A DNA stretch of 64,000 nt from Rugamonas sp045984285. Lineage in GTDB: Bacteria; Pseudomonadota; Gammaproteobacteria; Burkholderiales; Burkholderiaceae_D. The DNA lies in contig NZ_JBJQIK030000009.1 of NCBI RefSeq assembly GCF_045984285.3, positions 124,001 to 188,000 on the forward strand. Reading direction: 5' to 3'. Below are positions 26,286 to 34,189 of the stretch, one piece after another. The translations under genes and the position numbers were made by a program. The notes below the pieces were generated by a model, which did not search any database, was not told the origin of the DNA, and was given only the letters and a program-made list of their open reading frames with translations. Positions within the stretch are counted from its first letter, which is position 1. The number at the start of each line of letters is the position of its first letter.

Positions 26286-27104
26286 TCAGGCAGCGACAGG
26301 TTGCTGCGTGACGAAGGCAGGCGGCGGAGGCGAACCTGCGGACAGGGTCAGCACCTCATAGCCGGTTTCCGTCACCAGAATCATATGCTCCCACTGCGCG
26401 GACAGGCTGCGGTCCTTGGTCTTGATGGTCCAGCCATCGTTCATCTCGCGGATTTCGCGGCGACCCGCGTTGATCATCGGCTCGATAGTGAACACCATGC
26501 CCGGTTCCATGACTGGGCCAGTGCCAGCCTTGCCGTAATGGAGCACCTGCGGCTCCTCATGGAACACCTTGCCGATGCCATGGCCGCAAAACTCGCGCAC
26601 CACGCTGTAACCTGCTTTCTCCGCATGCGCCTGGATCACCGCGCCGATATCGCCAAAGTGCGCGCCCGGCTTCACCTTCTGGATGCCGAGCCACATGCAT
26701 TCATACGTGATGTCCGACAGGCGCTTCGCCAGAATCGACGGCTCGCCGATAAAGAACATGCGGCTGTTGTCGCCGTGGTAGCCGTCCTTGATGACGGTGA
26801 TATCGAGGTTCACCACATCTCCGTTCTTCAGCACCTTGTCGCCAGGGATGCCGTGGCAGATCACATCGTTCACCGACGTGCAGATGGCTTTCGGATAGGG
26901 CGTATAGCCCGGCGGGCAGTAATTCAGCGGCGCAGGAATCGTGCCCTGCACATTGGTCATGTACTCATGGCACAGGCGATCCAGCTCGCCCGTGGTCACG
27001 CCCGCCTTGACGAAGGGCGTGATGTAGTCGAGTACTTCAGAGCCGAGACGGCCGGCAATGCGCATGCCGGCGATGTCTTCGGGGGTTTTGATGGTGATGG
27101 ACAT
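26286..27104 (-). CDS. map: Methionine aminopeptidase, type I
   Basis: A 272-residue cytosolic dinuclear metalloprotease that removes the initiator methionine. Metal ligands are visible in order: Asp in NGDVVNLDITV, Asp in GYHGDNSRMF, His in FCGHGIGKVFHEEP, Glu in FTIEPM and Glu in QWEHMILV. The C terminus has a short Pro-rich tail (SPPPPAFVTQQPVAA) beyond the usual end. In many proteobacteria map lies directly divergent from rpsB. Here about 8 kb of foreign-looking sequence separates them, so this gene marks the left edge of the island. Confidence 0.98.
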   Translation of the reverse strand: MSITIKTPEDIAGMRIAGRLGSEVLDYITPFVKAGVTTGELDRLCHEYMTNVQGTIPAPLNYCPPGYTPYPKAICTSVNDVICHGIPGDKVLKNGDVVNLDITVIKDGYHGDNSRMFFIGEPSILAKRLSDITYECMWLGIQKVKPGAHFGDIGAVIQAHAEKAGYSVVREFCGHGIGKVFHEEPQVLHYGKAGTGPVMEPGMVFTIEPMINAGRREIREMNDGWTIKTKDRSLSAQWEHMILVTETGYEVLTLSAGSPPPPAFVTQQPVAA

Positions 27105-27191
27105 CTTCTATGAGATATAGCTGTAAGAGCGTCATTATAGACGACGTGAGCGCGCTTCAAGTGGGCTGCTGACCTTAAAAACAATGGCCAC

Positions 27192-27245
27192 TTCAACAAG
27201 AGGTTTCCTTGGGATAAAATGCTTGACTTGAATTGGAGAGCATTT
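27192..27245 (+). promoter_or_regulatory. Putative promoter and inverted repeat before the methyltransferase cassette
   Basis: TTCAAC (27192-27197), a 17-base spacer and TAAAAT (27215-27220) form a plausible sigma-70 promoter. An inverted repeat AAAATGC (27216-27222) / GCATTTT (27239-27245) encloses the Shine-Dalgarno sequence (GGAGAG, 27235-27240) and ends one base before the ATG at 27247. It could be an operator for autoregulation or a hairpin hiding the ribosome binding site. The seven-base arms with a 16-base loop are modest and could arise by chance. Confidence 0.42.
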
Positions 27246-27246
27246 T

Positions 27247-28398
27247 ATGGCAGGTAAGCGTAAGCAACGATCACAAAAAAAGAAAAAAGCCGTTGCACCA
27301 ACTGATAGGAAGCTTCTCAGGAAGCTAACGTGCGTAGATCTCTTCGCCGGGGCAGGTGGCTTTTCATTGGCAGCGCAAAATGTGGGCCTGACCGTCGTCG
27401 CTGCTGTTGAATTCAACCCCAAAGCATGTGAGACCTATACGCACAATCTGGTGAAGGATGGCGTCCCCCACCTATACGCTGGCGATATCAAAGAGCTAGA
27501 TCCCGTTGCAGTCCAGAAGGTTCACTTCGCAGATCACGGGTGCGATCTTCTACTTGGTGGACCGCCATGTCAGGGTTTTTCGGTTCATCGGATCAAAGGC
27601 GCCGGGGTGGACGACCCTCGCAACGATCTCATATTGCACTATTTCCAGTTTGTGGCGACGTTGCGCCCCCGCGTTTTTCTGATGGAAAACGTGCCTGGCA
27701 TTCTATGGGAGCGTCATAAACCATTTTTAGATGAGTTCTATTCTCGCGGACGCCTTGCTGGATATGACCTCCACGACCCAATAGTGATTGACGCAAAAGA
27801 TTATGGCGTTCCACAAAGGAGGAAACGTGTTTTTGTTTTGGGCGTGCGAATGGATGTCGCAGCTCAATTCACATGGCCGCCAGCCCCTACACATAGTGGT
27901 GATGCAGAAGTGACACAAAATCGCCATCTGAAGCCTTGGCGAACGGCAAATGATGTATTCTCCAAAGCTATCAAACGATCAGATCCGAATAACATCCATA
28001 TGCAGCACACCGCTGAGATTATAGAGGTATTCCGAAATACTCCGCTGAATGGGGGCAGCCGTGCTCAGTCCGGGCGTATTTTAGACTGCCATACTGAACA
28101 TAACGGACATAAGGATGTGTATGGAAGAATCGACATGCGATTGCCGGGGCCGACGATGACAACGGCATGCATAAATCCCTCCAAGGGAAGATTCGTACAT
28201 CCTATTGAACATCACGGCATTAGTGTACGGCATGCGGCCCGGTTTCAAACTTTTCCGGATAGCTTCGAATTTTTGGGTGGGCTGACGGCTGCTGGGATGC
28301 AGATCGGGAACGCGGTTCCAGTGAAATTGGGTGAAGTGCTTATTAGGGAAATCCAGTCTGCCCTTAGGGCTTACGACGCAGAAGAAGGTCAGCAATGA
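27247..28398 (+). CDS. C5-cytosine DNA methyltransferase (first gene of the accessory cassette)
   Basis: A 383-residue enzyme that transfers a methyl group from S-adenosylmethionine to C5 of cytosine in a specific DNA site. Conserved motifs: I DLFAGAGGFS (31-40), IV GGPPCQGFS with catalytic Cys108, VI ENVP (147-150), VIII QRRKR (190-194), and X GNAVP (354-358). The recognition domain lies at about 200-295 and is short. The first 17 residues are Lys/Arg-rich (KRKQRSQKKKK). The target site cannot be read from sequence. It overlaps the next gene by four bases (ATGA). There is no adjacent restriction nuclease or Vsr gene, so it is either an orphan or the modification half of an unusual system. 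GC content is visibly lower than in map and rpsB. Confidence 0.95.
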   Translation: MAGKRKQRSQKKKKAVAPTDRKLLRKLTCVDLFAGAGGFSLAAQNVGLTVVAAVEFNPKACETYTHNLVKDGVPHLYAGDIKELDPVAVQKVHFADHGCDLLLGGPPCQGFSVHRIKGAGVDDPRNDLILHYFQFVATLRPRVFLMENVPGILWERHKPFLDEFYSRGRLAGYDLHDPIVIDAKDYGVPQRRKRVFVLGVRMDVAAQFTWPPAPTHSGDAEVTQNRHLKPWRTANDVFSKAIKRSDPNNIHMQHTAEIIEVFRNTPLNGGSRAQSGRILDCHTEHNGHKDVYGRIDMRLPGPTMTTACINPSKGRFVHPIEHHGISVRHAARFQTFPDSFEFLGGLTAAGMQIGNAVPVKLGEVLIREIQSALRAYDAEEGQQ

Positions 28399-31358
28399 TA
28401 GAGAGTATTTCGTTCCAGACTCGAGCTCGAACCATTGATCATTTGGGTCGCGAGCAAATCGCCGATTGTCCCACTGCTATATCAGAGCTCTGGAAAAATG
28501 CGTATGACGCATATGCTCGAAATGTTGAGTTGGCACTTTTTGATGGTGAGCCGGCTATTGCCGTGGTGTGTGATGATGGCCACGGTATGAATCTTCAAGA
28601 GTTTACGACCCGCTGGTTGGTTGTTGGCACCGAATCAAAAACAAGTAGCACTGTGACCGTTGAGGAGGATAGAAATGGGCTTCCAATACGCACGAAACAG
28701 GGGCAAAAAGGCATTGGCCGGTTATCATCTGCCAATCTCGGGCCATTACTTCTTGTGGTCTCTAAGAGGCGGGACAGCAGATTTGTCGCCGCGCTTATCG
28801 ATTGGCGGATTTTTGAGAATCCATACCTTTACTTAAACGATATTCAAATTCCCGTTGTGGAGTTTGATTTGCAATCCGAGCTCTTTGTCCTCCTCCCCGA
28901 TTTGTTTGACAGGCTGTTGTCAAATGTATGGGGGCAGAGAGGTGACACACCTTCTGAACGCGATCTCCGTATTGCTGAGGCTTGGCGACAGTTCCACGTG
29001 CAGGAGCTAGCGGAAGGTCGCAGCCGCACGACACAGTCGATGATTGAGGAAACAGTCATAAGTACAGCCATCGAGGAGCGGCATCTATCGTCTTGGTCCT
29101 TATGGAAAGGGGATTCGGATCAAGGGACAGCAATGCTAGTAGCCGACCTTCAATTTGATTTGATCGCCCAATTTTCTCGGATGGACCCCAAGAAAGACAG
29201 TTCGGTACAGCAGGCTCGCGATCTGTTGTTCCAAACACTTTCTAACTTCGCTGATCCCTACCAAACAGACGAGGAAAGAGGGTATAGGTTGAGCGACGGT
29301 AGTTTCTCTACTAAGGTTTCGATCTGGGAAGGATACCTCCAGAGAGCATTAATCGAGTCGGCTCCCCCCTTCGCATTAGATGATTTTTATGAATTAGAAC
29401 ACGTGGTTGATGGTGTGATTGATAGCGATGGCATATTCCATGGTCGGGTAAAAGCTTTTGGATCGTGGATCGAAGATGCAGTGGTAATCAAGCCTGCCAT
29501 CGATGTGCCCATTCGGAAAGATTCGTTCGTTGGACCGTTCGTTATTCGAATTGGAAGCTTCGAGCAGGAGCTTTCGTCAACATCGCATTCGAAAGATCAA
29601 TATGAGCTCTTGATGGAGCAGGCGGAGAAATATTCGGGTTTATTGGTCTTCCGAAACGGATTACGTGTGCTGCCTTACGGTCGAGAAGGAAATGATTTCT
29701 TTAGGATCGAAAATCGTCGTACTAAACATGCTGGGCGCGAATTTTGGGCATTGCGACGTCTATTCGGCAAGGTTGGTATAAGCAAAGAGGTGAACCCAAA
29801 TTTACGTGATAAAGCTGGTCGCGAAGGTCTAATAGATAATAAGGCGGCAAAAACCTTTCGTGAGTTAGTGGAGAATGTCCTAAAAACAACGGCTAGACAA
29901 TTTTTTGGGACTAATTCGGCGCTTCGGCAAAAAACTATTCCGGAACGTAAGTCCGAATATGCACGGACAAAAGCTGAGGAAGCGCGAAACAAGCAACGTG
30001 TTCAGTTGCGTAAACGTTTCAGAGCGAATTTGGAGAAATTCTCGAGCTCTATCGGGTATGTCTCTCAAAACTTGGAATTAATTAGCACTGCTTTACAAAT
30101 TGAAGAGCTTGATGAAGCGCGCTTACTTGAGCTGAGGGAGCAGTATCAGGAAAATAAGCGACAGTTCAGAGAGATGTCGTTAGGAGAAGCCCCCCGGAGT
30201 TTAGGGGCCCTAGAAACTAAATATTCAGAGTTTCGCGGCCAAGTACGCGCTACAAAAGAATTGCTCGACTCGGTTGATCAGTCACTGGAGTTCGCACTAG
30301 AAACACTGAAACCTAAGTCTCCTTATGACATCGCATATTCCGAGCTAAGCGCGAATGCGGCGTTCTTGCATCGACGACTGCGGGCTTGGTATTCAGAGGC
30401 TCGGCAGCTTTTGGCCAGCGAGCAGGAGCGTTTAGCGCAATTGCTCGACACGCGAAACAAAGCTTATCACGATGCCACTCTGCCACTACTCGAACAACTG
30501 AAGGCAGGGCGGCGGGAGCTTAAGGGCGTATCGAGAGAGTTGGATAACATTCGGGATGAGCAGGACTTTGAAAACTCAGAAACCTTTGAGCCTTATATCT
30601 CTGCCTTAACAAGCCTTCGGGAGAGTGTGGACTTATTTGGGTTGGCTCAGTTCGAGCAGGGAATAGCAGATGATCTTCGGGAAGAAGTGGAGAGACTACA
30701 TAGTCTCGCACAGCTAGGTATCACTGTGGAAATCGTTGGGCATGAAATAGAGGCTCATGAATACAACATAACTAATAATCTAAAAAAGTTCCCTCCTGAA
30801 ATTGCGTCATCTGACTACTTCAAATCTGTGAAGTTGAGCTATGATGCATTGGTTGATCGTCTGCGATTTTTATCTCCGTTAAAGTTGTCGGGAGATAAAA
30901 CACGTGTCCAGATCACCGGAACTGCGATTTTCAATTACGTTTCTTCGTTCTTTGCTTCTGATCTCGCAAGTCGTGGCATTTCATTTGTTGCAACTGATCG
31001 ATTTTTAAAATTTTCGATCTTAGAGCGACCCTCTCGAATTTATCCTGTATTTATCAACCTGGTTAATAATAGTGCTTACTGGGTTACATTCGGAGCCGCA
31101 GATAAAAAAATACTTCTTGATGTCGCTGACGGTAAGGTAATTGTTGCGGACAGCGGCCCAGGTGTTGATGTTGAAGACGTGCAACGCTTATTCAGTATAT
31201 TTTTTACACGTAAAGCACGTGGTGGACGAGGGATTGGTTTATATTTGAGTAGGGTAAATTTGGCGGCAGGCGGTCACGTAATAGGATATTGTGAGGAAAA
31301 TAAGTTGTTGCCTGGAGCTAATTTTTTTATCGAGTTCAAAGGTGCGCGATATGAATAA
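28395..31358 (+). CDS. Large protein with two GHKL ATPase modules (MORC/HSP90-like N terminus, histidine-kinase-like C terminus)
   Basis: 987 residues, no membrane segment. N-terminal Bergerat-fold ATPase: E31LWKNAYDA (Asn35, Asp38), DDGHGM (60-65) and GQKGIGRLS (103-111), followed to about residue 485 by a MutL/HSP90-like second domain ending RDKAGREGLIDN (471-482). A long Arg/Glu-rich coiled coil spans about 515-770. The C-terminal module reads as a histidine kinase: H-box EIVGHEIEAHEYN with candidate phosphoacceptor His783, N-box FINLVNNSAYW (Asn888, Asn892), G1 ADSGPG (918-923), F-box near 933-937, and G2 GGRGIGL (943-949). The gene overlaps both neighbours, implying coupled translation. 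The protein downstream has a receiver domain, suggesting phosphotransfer. AT-rich, with codons such as AAA, TTA and AGA that are rare in the flanks. The role in defence is inferred. Confidence 0.85.
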   Translation: MIESISFQTRARTIDHLGREQIADCPTAISELWKNAYDAYARNVELALFDGEPAIAVVCDDGHGMNLQEFTTRWLVVGTESKTSSTVTVEEDRNGLPIRTKQGQKGIGRLSSANLGPLLLVVSKRRDSRFVAALIDWRIFENPYLYLNDIQIPVVEFDLQSELFVLLPDLFDRLLSNVWGQRGDTPSERDLRIAEAWRQFHVQELAEGRSRTTQSMIEETVISTAIEERHLSSWSLWKGDSDQGTAMLVADLQFDLIAQFSRMDPKKDSSVQQARDLLFQTLSNFADPYQTDEERGYRLSDGSFSTKVSIWEGYLQRALIESAPPFALDDFYELEHVVDGVIDSDGIFHGRVKAFGSWIEDAVVIKPAIDVPIRKDSFVGPFVIRIGSFEQELSSTSHSKDQYELLMEQAEKYSGLLVFRNGLRVLPYGREGNDFFRIENRRTKHAGREFWALRRLFGKVGISKEVNPNLRDKAGREGLIDNKAAKTFRELVENVLKTTARQFFGTNSALRQKTIPERKSEYARTKAEEARNKQRVQLRKRFRANLEKFSSSIGYVSQNLELISTALQIEELDEARLLELREQYQENKRQFREMSLGEAPRSLGALETKYSEFRGQVRATKELLDSVDQSLEFALETLKPKSPYDIAYSELSANAAFLHRRLRAWYSEARQLLASEQERLAQLLDTRNKAYHDATLPLLEQLKAGRRELKGVSRELDNIRDEQDFENSETFEPYISALTSLRESVDLFGLAQFEQGIADDLREEVERLHSLAQLGITVEIVGHEIEAHEYNITNNLKKFPPEIASSDYFKSVKLSYDALVDRLRFLSPLKLSGDKTRVQITGTAIFNYVSSFFASDLASRGISFVATDRFLKFSILERPSRIYPVFINLVNNSAYWVTFGAADKKILLDVADGKVIVADSGPGVDVEDVQRLFSIFFTRKARGGRGIGLYLSRVNLAAGGHVIGYCEENKLLPGANFFIEFKGARYE

Positions 31359-33270
31359 TGTGGGACATGATGTGAATTTCGTTAACAGTGTTGATGGTGG
31401 TCGTCTAATTAATATGTCTAAGCCCGCTGCGTCCTCTAATAACTATCGGCACCTGGTAAGGGAAGCATTTTTAGACTCGATTCGTACTGCTGTGGTAGTT
31501 GATGATGAGTTCCCAACCTTGGACGATTTCCTGTCAGATCCCCCGTTGAATGTCGCCAAGGAATCTGCTTCCATGCGATTATGGGAGAAGAAGAATGGAC
31601 ATGTCGGAAAGGTTCGAGAGATTATTCAACTGTGCCGCATGCAGCAACCATATCCATGGATTGTTGATGTGCATGATGGTAAGCGACCGACACTTTCTCA
31701 AGAATCAAGCGCGGCGTCACATATGGATCATAGTGATTTATTGATTCTTGATTATCATTTGGATGAGAGCGGAAATGGCGATAGAGCGATTTCTATATTA
31801 AAGAACCTGGCCGCGAACTCGCATTTCAATCTGGCTATCGTATATACCCGAAATCGCGATAATCGAGAGCTAAGTCAGACAGTTGATGAGATTGCGGTTG
31901 GTCTTACGTTTCCCGAGCATAAAGCACTGGATGGAAAGCATCGTGCTAGTCTAACGAATAAAATAGACGAGTTTTTATCGAATTCGGGAAATGATTTCGA
32001 GCAAGTCTTAGAGGTATTCGATACGCTTGCATTTTTAAAAGTTGCAAGTGTCGCGAAGCCGACGTGGGATGCTGTGAAGGATTTCCCTGAATTAGAAGAA
32101 TTTAAATCCATAGTGGATACCATTCCTCCTGGCTCGGCGCTTAGACCACAAGAGTTTTTCCTTTATTTTTGCGATTCGCGACGGAAACAACTTGAATCTG
32201 CGTTGGCATCGCAAAACTATGGAAAGGTCCATATGCATCGCGGTAGTGACGGTGTGAATTGGATTAGAACCGACTCTTTGTTTGTTACCGTTGTGTCTAA
32301 AGAGCACGCCGCATCGAGTTTGGTTGAGAAACTTTTGGACGCGCTTGAGGCATGGAATCCTCCGCCACATAGGTTGTTGCTGTCGAAAATGCGCAATGAG
32401 TTGGCGCGTCATGGGGTAATTGCAGAGGGGAGAGTTCTTTCAAACGAACACTTGCAAAGTGGATGGCTGCGTGAGCTAACGGAGCCAGATAAGCTCAAAT
32501 TGCGCACTAACGTGCGCGCAGGTGTGGCGCGCCAGTGGGACAGCTTGGGTGGGAAGATCGAGCAGCCCCTCGTTGAGTTCGCGGAGAAGCTCGTCGCTAA
32601 CTTGGGGGGCGTGGGTGAGGAGGTTTTCAAACGGTTCGGGTTGGAGAAAGTCGCTAGAGAGCAGCACGAGGTCTATCTTCAACTGAACTCATATGCTTGC
32701 AGCAAATCGGTTGAAGGGCATCATCTCTTTACTGGTCATGTGCTACGTATAGGGAAAGGAGGAGATACGCAGCACTGGCTTTGTTTGACACCCGCATGTG
32801 ATCTCGAACCCGGGCAAAAGGGGGATCGTGGATGGGCTAGACGGCTTGGAGACTGGCTGCCTTTTAAAGCTGTTCGGTTATATAAGGCTGACTCCGCCCA
32901 CGCGTTAAGCGAAGCAACTCGTGGCTTTCATTTGTTTCTTCGACTTGATGGGGCCATTCAAGCCTTCGGATTTGCGGATTCCAATCAAAACGTTTTTGAC
33001 AATGCACCAGCTTTAGCATGGGAGCAGTTCTTTGCATCAAATCAAGGTAACTTCGACGGCGAAAAAAATACACTGCGCATCGCCTCGATAGGGGATGGTA
33101 CGGGACCACTTCCGAAAGAAAAAGACGCCGAAGTTGTTGCTCAACTTCGCTATGAGTATGCAATTAATTTAATTCAGCGATTGGGCGCGCACCTTGCACG
33201 AGTAGGGTTGGACTTTCACGGGTATGCACCACCAAAGGAATCTGTGCCACCTGCGACAGAATCAGTTTAG
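31351..33270 (+). CDS. Atypical receiver-domain protein with a large unrecognised C-terminal part
   Basis: 639 residues from the ATG at 31351 (GGTGCGCGAT upstream), overlapping the kinase-like gene by eight bases. The N-terminal region is a CheY-like receiver: acidic pair in TAVVVDDEFPTLDD (Asp51, Asp52), phosphoacceptor candidate Asp134 in DLLILDYHLDESGNGDRA, and Thr166 in LAIVYTRNRD. The stretch between first and second motifs is about 75 residues, far longer than in ordinary receivers (about 40). The switch Lys is not evident. The C-terminal 430 residues are unrecognised and include HWLCLTPACDLEPGQ (Cys and Asp possibly functional). No DNA-binding helix-turn-helix or clear nuclease motif was seen. 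Being the last gene of the cassette, it is the best candidate for the effector or switch. Confidence 0.78.
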   Translation: MNNVGHDVNFVNSVDGGRLINMSKPAASSNNYRHLVREAFLDSIRTAVVVDDEFPTLDDFLSDPPLNVAKESASMRLWEKKNGHVGKVREIIQLCRMQQPYPWIVDVHDGKRPTLSQESSAASHMDHSDLLILDYHLDESGNGDRAISILKNLAANSHFNLAIVYTRNRDNRELSQTVDEIAVGLTFPEHKALDGKHRASLTNKIDEFLSNSGNDFEQVLEVFDTLAFLKVASVAKPTWDAVKDFPELEEFKSIVDTIPPGSALRPQEFFLYFCDSRRKQLESALASQNYGKVHMHRGSDGVNWIRTDSLFVTVVSKEHAASSLVEKLLDALEAWNPPPHRLLLSKMRNELARHGVIAEGRVLSNEHLQSGWLRELTEPDKLKLRTNVRAGVARQWDSLGGKIEQPLVEFAEKLVANLGGVGEEVFKRFGLEKVAREQHEVYLQLNSYACSKSVEGHHLFTGHVLRIGKGGDTQHWLCLTPACDLEPGQKGDRGWARRLGDWLPFKAVRLYKADSAHALSEATRGFHLFLRLDGAIQAFGFADSNQNVFDNAPALAWEQFFASNQGNFDGEKNTLRIASIGDGTGPLPKEKDAEVVAQLRYEYAINLIQRLGAHLARVGLDFHGYAPPKESVPPATESV

Positions 33271-33375
33271 TTTTCGGGCGCATTCTGATCGGTGCGGGCA
33301 TAGTCTTTCAGAAAGGCGCGAATTTTTGGTGGTGCAGTAGGGAGCTAGCGACCGTGGTTAGGGGAGAGGGCAGTG

Positions 33376-33603
33376 ATGTCGGACTGGCTCCACCTTCTGG
33401 ACCACGGGTGACGCGGCAGATGTTGGCGCAAGCTTTGGGAATTAGACAGCAGTCCGCCAACGTTGTGTGCCAAGGCTGGGGTTCTCAATGCCGCGACTGG
33501 CGAAGGGACGCATCTGGTGCGCCGCGAAACAGATGCCTATGATCTGAAGAGGGTGAATCTGGGTGCAGCACGACGCTTTTTATTTGAATGGGAGCGTTGG
33601 TGA
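33376..33603 (+). pseudogene. Possible decayed small gene with an in-frame stop
   Basis: From ATG at 33376, preceded by GGGGAGAGGGC, a single frame reads MSDWLHLLDHG, then a TGA at 33409-33411, then continues open to TGA at 33601-33603, including AKAGVLNAATGEGTHLVRRE and AARRFLFEWERW. The second part looks protein-like, and total length is a multiple of three, suggesting one nonsense change in a short gene of 75 codons. No family was recognised, and chance cannot be excluded. It would overlap the 3' end of the convergent higA by 24 bases. The rest of 33271-33579 shows nothing else. Confidence 0.25.
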
Positions 33604-33906
33604 AATGAGTGCTTTTACGTCGCCGATAGCCTGCGATGCCGTCATTTCAGCAATTCTGAGCGAATACATGCTCTGCAGGTTCATCCAGAATTCAGCCGAT
33701 GTTCCAAATGCTTTCGCCAATCGCAGTGCAGTTGCTGCATCAATGTCACGTTTTTGTTGGGCGAGTTCGCTCACCTCTTTGAGTGGCCTATTCAGCGCTG
33801 CCGCTAACTGATCGATAGTGAGCGAGAGCGGATTGAGAAATTCTTCGCTCAACACCTCACCAGGGTGTACCGGCCTCATTCCGTTCTTGAACATGATAAA
33901 ACTCAT
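33580..33906 (-). CDS. higA: HigA-family antitoxin (XRE helix-turn-helix)
   Basis: A 108-residue cytoplasmic antitoxin and transcriptional repressor of the HigBA addiction module. The family signature MRPVHPGEVLSEEFLNPLSL (10-29) is followed by a helix-turn-helix (IDQLAAALNRPLKEVSELAQ) and TALRLAKAFGTSAEFWMNLQ. Start ATG at 33906 directly abuts the higB stop. ATGs 4 and 9 codons further in are alternative starts. Toxin-first order on the reverse strand is usual for higBA. It lies at the right side of the AT-rich island, consistent with mobile or stabilising cargo. Confidence 0.93.
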   Translation of the reverse strand: MSFIMFKNGMRPVHPGEVLSEEFLNPLSLTIDQLAAALNRPLKEVSELAQQKRDIDAATALRLAKAFGTSAEFWMNLQSMYSLRIAEMTASQAIGDVKALISPTLPFK

Positions 33907-34185
33907 TCAGTGATAGTTGCAGATCTCGACTTCTGCGGGACCATTTTCGGTCCATCGGAAACAGATTCTCCACTTGTCGTTGATTCTGATGCTGTGCTGG
34001 CCGTTTCGATTTCCGGTCGGTGGTTCCAGCCGATTGCCTAATGGAAGCCGAAGGTCGATCAAATGACGTGCTGAGTTCAGCGCATATAGTTTGCGCATTG
34101 CTTGTGCCGTAATCGCTTGCCATTTTGCGATCCGTTTCCCTTCGTAGAAGCTCCTGGTGGTGTTGTCTGCGAAGGATTGGATCAT
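33907..34185 (-). CDS. higB: HigB-family toxin (RelE-type mRNA interferase)
   Basis: A 92-residue toxin of the RelE/HigB superfamily that cleaves mRNA on the ribosome and is neutralised by HigA. MIQSFADNTTRSFYEGKRIA begins the standard HigB N terminus. LRLPLGNRLEPPTGNRNGQH and SIRINDKWRICFRW are the family core. The start ATG at 34185 gives the usual length. An upstream in-frame ATG at 34236 lies inside the PEP-CTERM gene and adds non-homologous residues. Only four bases separate it from that upstream gene, so some read-through transcription is likely, although HigA normally represses an own promoter. Confidence 0.92.
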   Translation of the reverse strand: MIQSFADNTTRSFYEGKRIAKWQAITAQAMRKLYALNSARHLIDLRLPLGNRLEPPTGNRNGQHSIRINDKWRICFRWTENGPAEVEICNYH

Positions 34186-34189
34186 GATC

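Noticed and set aside
28395..33270. Ordinary two-component system
   Set aside because: The kinase has no membrane or PAS sensor but a second GHKL ATPase, the regulator has no DNA-binding domain, and both are overlapped with a DNA methyltransferase.
33354..33542. A 62-codon forward open frame starting with GTG after the receiver gene
   Set aside because: Composition is not protein-like (Arg/Ser/Gly/Cys mix), and a different frame of the same stretch reads better, though with one stop.
27105..34189. Prophage or integrative element
   Set aside because: No integrase, transposase, phage structural gene, tRNA or flanking direct repeat could be found.
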